Below, in pieces: positions 63,097 through 64,000 of a stretch of 64,000 bases of DNA. The stretch is from positions 310,001 through 374,000 of the forward strand of contig NZ_JBHJHP010000004.1 of assembly GCF_042219855.1 (NCBI RefSeq), written 5' to 3'. The translations under genes and the position numbers were made by a program. Under the pieces are notes generated by a model, which saw only the letters and a program-made list of their open reading frames with translations, made no database searches and had not been told where the DNA came from. Within the stretch, counting starts at the first letter, position 1. Each line of letters starts with the position of its first letter. This DNA comes from JBHJHP01 sp042219855 (GTDB lineage: Bacteria > Bacteroidota > Bacteroidia > Bacteroidales > UBA5342).

Positions 63097-63411
63097 CTAT
63101 CTTAAAAAGTAGTCAATAAATGTAATAATTATTACCAGTGCAAAAAGGAAAAATACTCCTCCAACCATAATCCGTATAAATGGCTTTTCATACTTAAGAT
63201 GCATGAAATAGGTTGCGACAGTAGTTCCTTTAATTGATGCAACCAGGAGGGCTACTACAATAGAGAGTGCTCCAAAATGAATAGCTGCAACAAATACAGA
63301 CAAAAATGTCAGGAATAACAACACAATAAGAATTATTCCAAGCTGATAATAACTGGAAATATGCACATGTTTTTTTTCTGTACCCTGAGTTTCTTCGTTT
63401 TTCATTGTCAT
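63097..63411 (-). CDS. Cytochrome c oxidase subunit IV family protein
   Basis: A 104-residue protein with three membrane helices: YQLGIILIVLLFLTFLSVFVAAI, LSIVVALLVASIKGTTVATYFMHL and IRIMVGGVFFLFALVIIITFIDYF. The KGTTVATYFMHLKYE segment is typical of the prokaryotic subunit IV family (CtaF/CoxD-like). Several starts are possible: GTG at 63414 and ATG at 63411 or 63405; I took 63411. It lies between the subunit III and II genes and stabilises the oxidase complex. Confidence 0.88.
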   Translation of the reverse strand: MTMKNEETQGTEKKHVHISSYYQLGIILIVLLFLTFLSVFVAAIHFGALSIVVALLVASIKGTTVATYFMHLKYEKPFIRIMVGGVFFLFALVIIITFIDYFLR

Positions 63412-63417
63412 CACATA

Positions 63418-64000
63418 TTAAGTTACCAGATATAATAAGGGATAAAGGAAAATCCAGATAAGGTCAACCAGGTGCCAGTATAAACCACTGTTTTCCAGCA
63501 GCAGGTATTTGTCCTTATTGATTCTGCCGGAAATGACTCTTCGCATGGATATAATCAGTAATACTGCTCCCACGATTACATGGATTGCATGGAGTCCGGT
63601 CATGATATAATATAAACCAAAGAACTGTGTTTCGCCATGTGGAAGATTGGCCATAATTTCTGATCCGGGATAAAGATGCAAATGAAATTTATGGCTCCAT
63701 TCAAAGTATTTGTTAACCATAAAAACAAGTGCGAGAATCAGGGTGGCCAGTAGAAACCAGACTGCCTGTTTGTTTTTTCCTCTCTGAACGGCAGTAATTG
63801 ACATCGCAACCGTCATACTGCTAATAAGAAGTACAACAGTATTAAGTGTTCCTATTAAGGCATTGAGTTCCAGTGCTGCCTCATGAAAATCTTCGGAATA
63901 CCTGAATCGCATTACGGCATAGACCAGGAAAAGACCTCCAAACAGAAACAGCTCCGTAAACAGGAATATCCACATTCCCATTTTCCCCGATTCGCTATCA
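63418..64000 (-). CDS. coxC: Cytochrome c oxidase subunit III (5' end outside window)
   Basis: At least 194 residues are present, and the frame runs to the window edge: the residues DSESGK precede MGMWIFLFTELFLFGGLFLVY, which matches an internal position of subunit III. The visible helices include GTLNTVVLLISSMTVAMSI, VWFLLATLILALVFMVNKYFEW, FFGLYYIMTGLHAIHVIVGAVLLI and LYWHLVDLIWIFLYPLLYLV. HxxHV in GLHAIHV and ENSGLYWHLVDLIW are family signatures. The gene precedes subunit IV and subunit II on the minus strand. Confidence 0.93.
   Translation of the reverse strand, partial: DSESGKMGMWIFLFTELFLFGGLFLVYAVMRFRYSEDFHEAALELNALIGTLNTVVLLISSMTVAMSITAVQRGKNKQAVWFLLATLILALVFMVNKYFEWSHKFHLHLYPGSEIMANLPHGETQFFGLYYIMTGLHAIHVIVGAVLLIISMRRVISGRINKDKYLLLENSGLYWHLVDLIWIFLYPLLYLVT

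Noticed and set aside
1..64000. CRISPR array or insertion sequence
   Set aside because: No regularly spaced repeats of 25-40 bases and no transposase or integrase frame are present in the window.

Overview
The window reads as chromosomal DNA of a Bacteroidota bacterium, most likely from the Bacteroidales/Marinilabiliales side. Evidence: a SusC/SusD pair, two proteins with type IX secretion (T9SS) C-terminal sorting domains, the short 287-residue Bacteroidota-type primary sigma factor, many Bacteroidota-restricted domain families (DUF4129, DUF4350, DUF5683, DUF5123, DUF5362, head-GIN), promoters resembling TTTG-N19-21-TAnnTTTG, and few Shine-Dalgarno sequences. A caa3-type cytochrome oxidase next to a flavodiiron protein suggests a facultative or microaerobic life. 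I saw no insertion sequence, prophage or CRISPR array.

Layout. 1-2174: the end of an M20 dipeptidase, RNase Z and an RDD membrane protein. 2352-8426: a tightly overlapping six-gene MoxR-type membrane operon (SpoIIM-like, membrane protein, DUF4129, DUF4350, MoxR ATPase, DUF58), followed by a convergent DUF2752 gene. 9354-16853: a polysaccharide-utilisation-type operon of SusC, SusD and a DUF5123-like beta-helix lipoprotein. 17231-27278: a secreted-surface locus of a tail-collar-domain protein, a 2777-residue LamG/T9SS giant, and a small T9SS protein that shares a domain with the giant. 27381-30973: tRNA-Ala(GGC) and an exported TldE/TldD-like pair. 31458-36738: NudC, a small outer-membrane protein, and two DUF3857/transglutaminase-like proteins, one of which seems to have lost its catalytic Cys. 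36971-43071: an oxidoreductase, a flavodiiron protein, and the E2 and fused E1 of a branched-chain 2-oxoacid dehydrogenase. 43318-48915: parA-parB-DUF5683-mltD, then a DUF4412 and a DUF5362 gene. 49115-58774: gcvP, a GIN-domain lipoprotein, ADP-forming acyl-CoA synthetase, an outer-membrane protein, rsmG, a C69 peptidase and rpe. 58874-59737: the primary sigma factor. 61283-64000: ctaB and cytochrome oxidase subunits II, IV and III, the last cut by the window edge.

The most striking item lies between the sigma factor gene and ctaB. About 1.0 kb on the plus strand (about 60205-61203) has no sizeable open frame and is richer in G+C than its AT-rich upstream flank. It starts just after a good Bacteroidota promoter, contains many hairpins with UUCG and GNRA tetraloops, and ends in a strong intrinsic terminator. 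I propose it is a large structured non-coding RNA; I could not match it to RNase P RNA, tmRNA, 6S, SRP RNA or any large RNA class I know. Other unexplained elements are a nested palindromic repeat in a divergent promoter region (31177-31339), a 30-bp perfect palindrome (431-460) and a seven-copy heptamer repeat upstream of the acyl-CoA synthetase gene (55030-55078).
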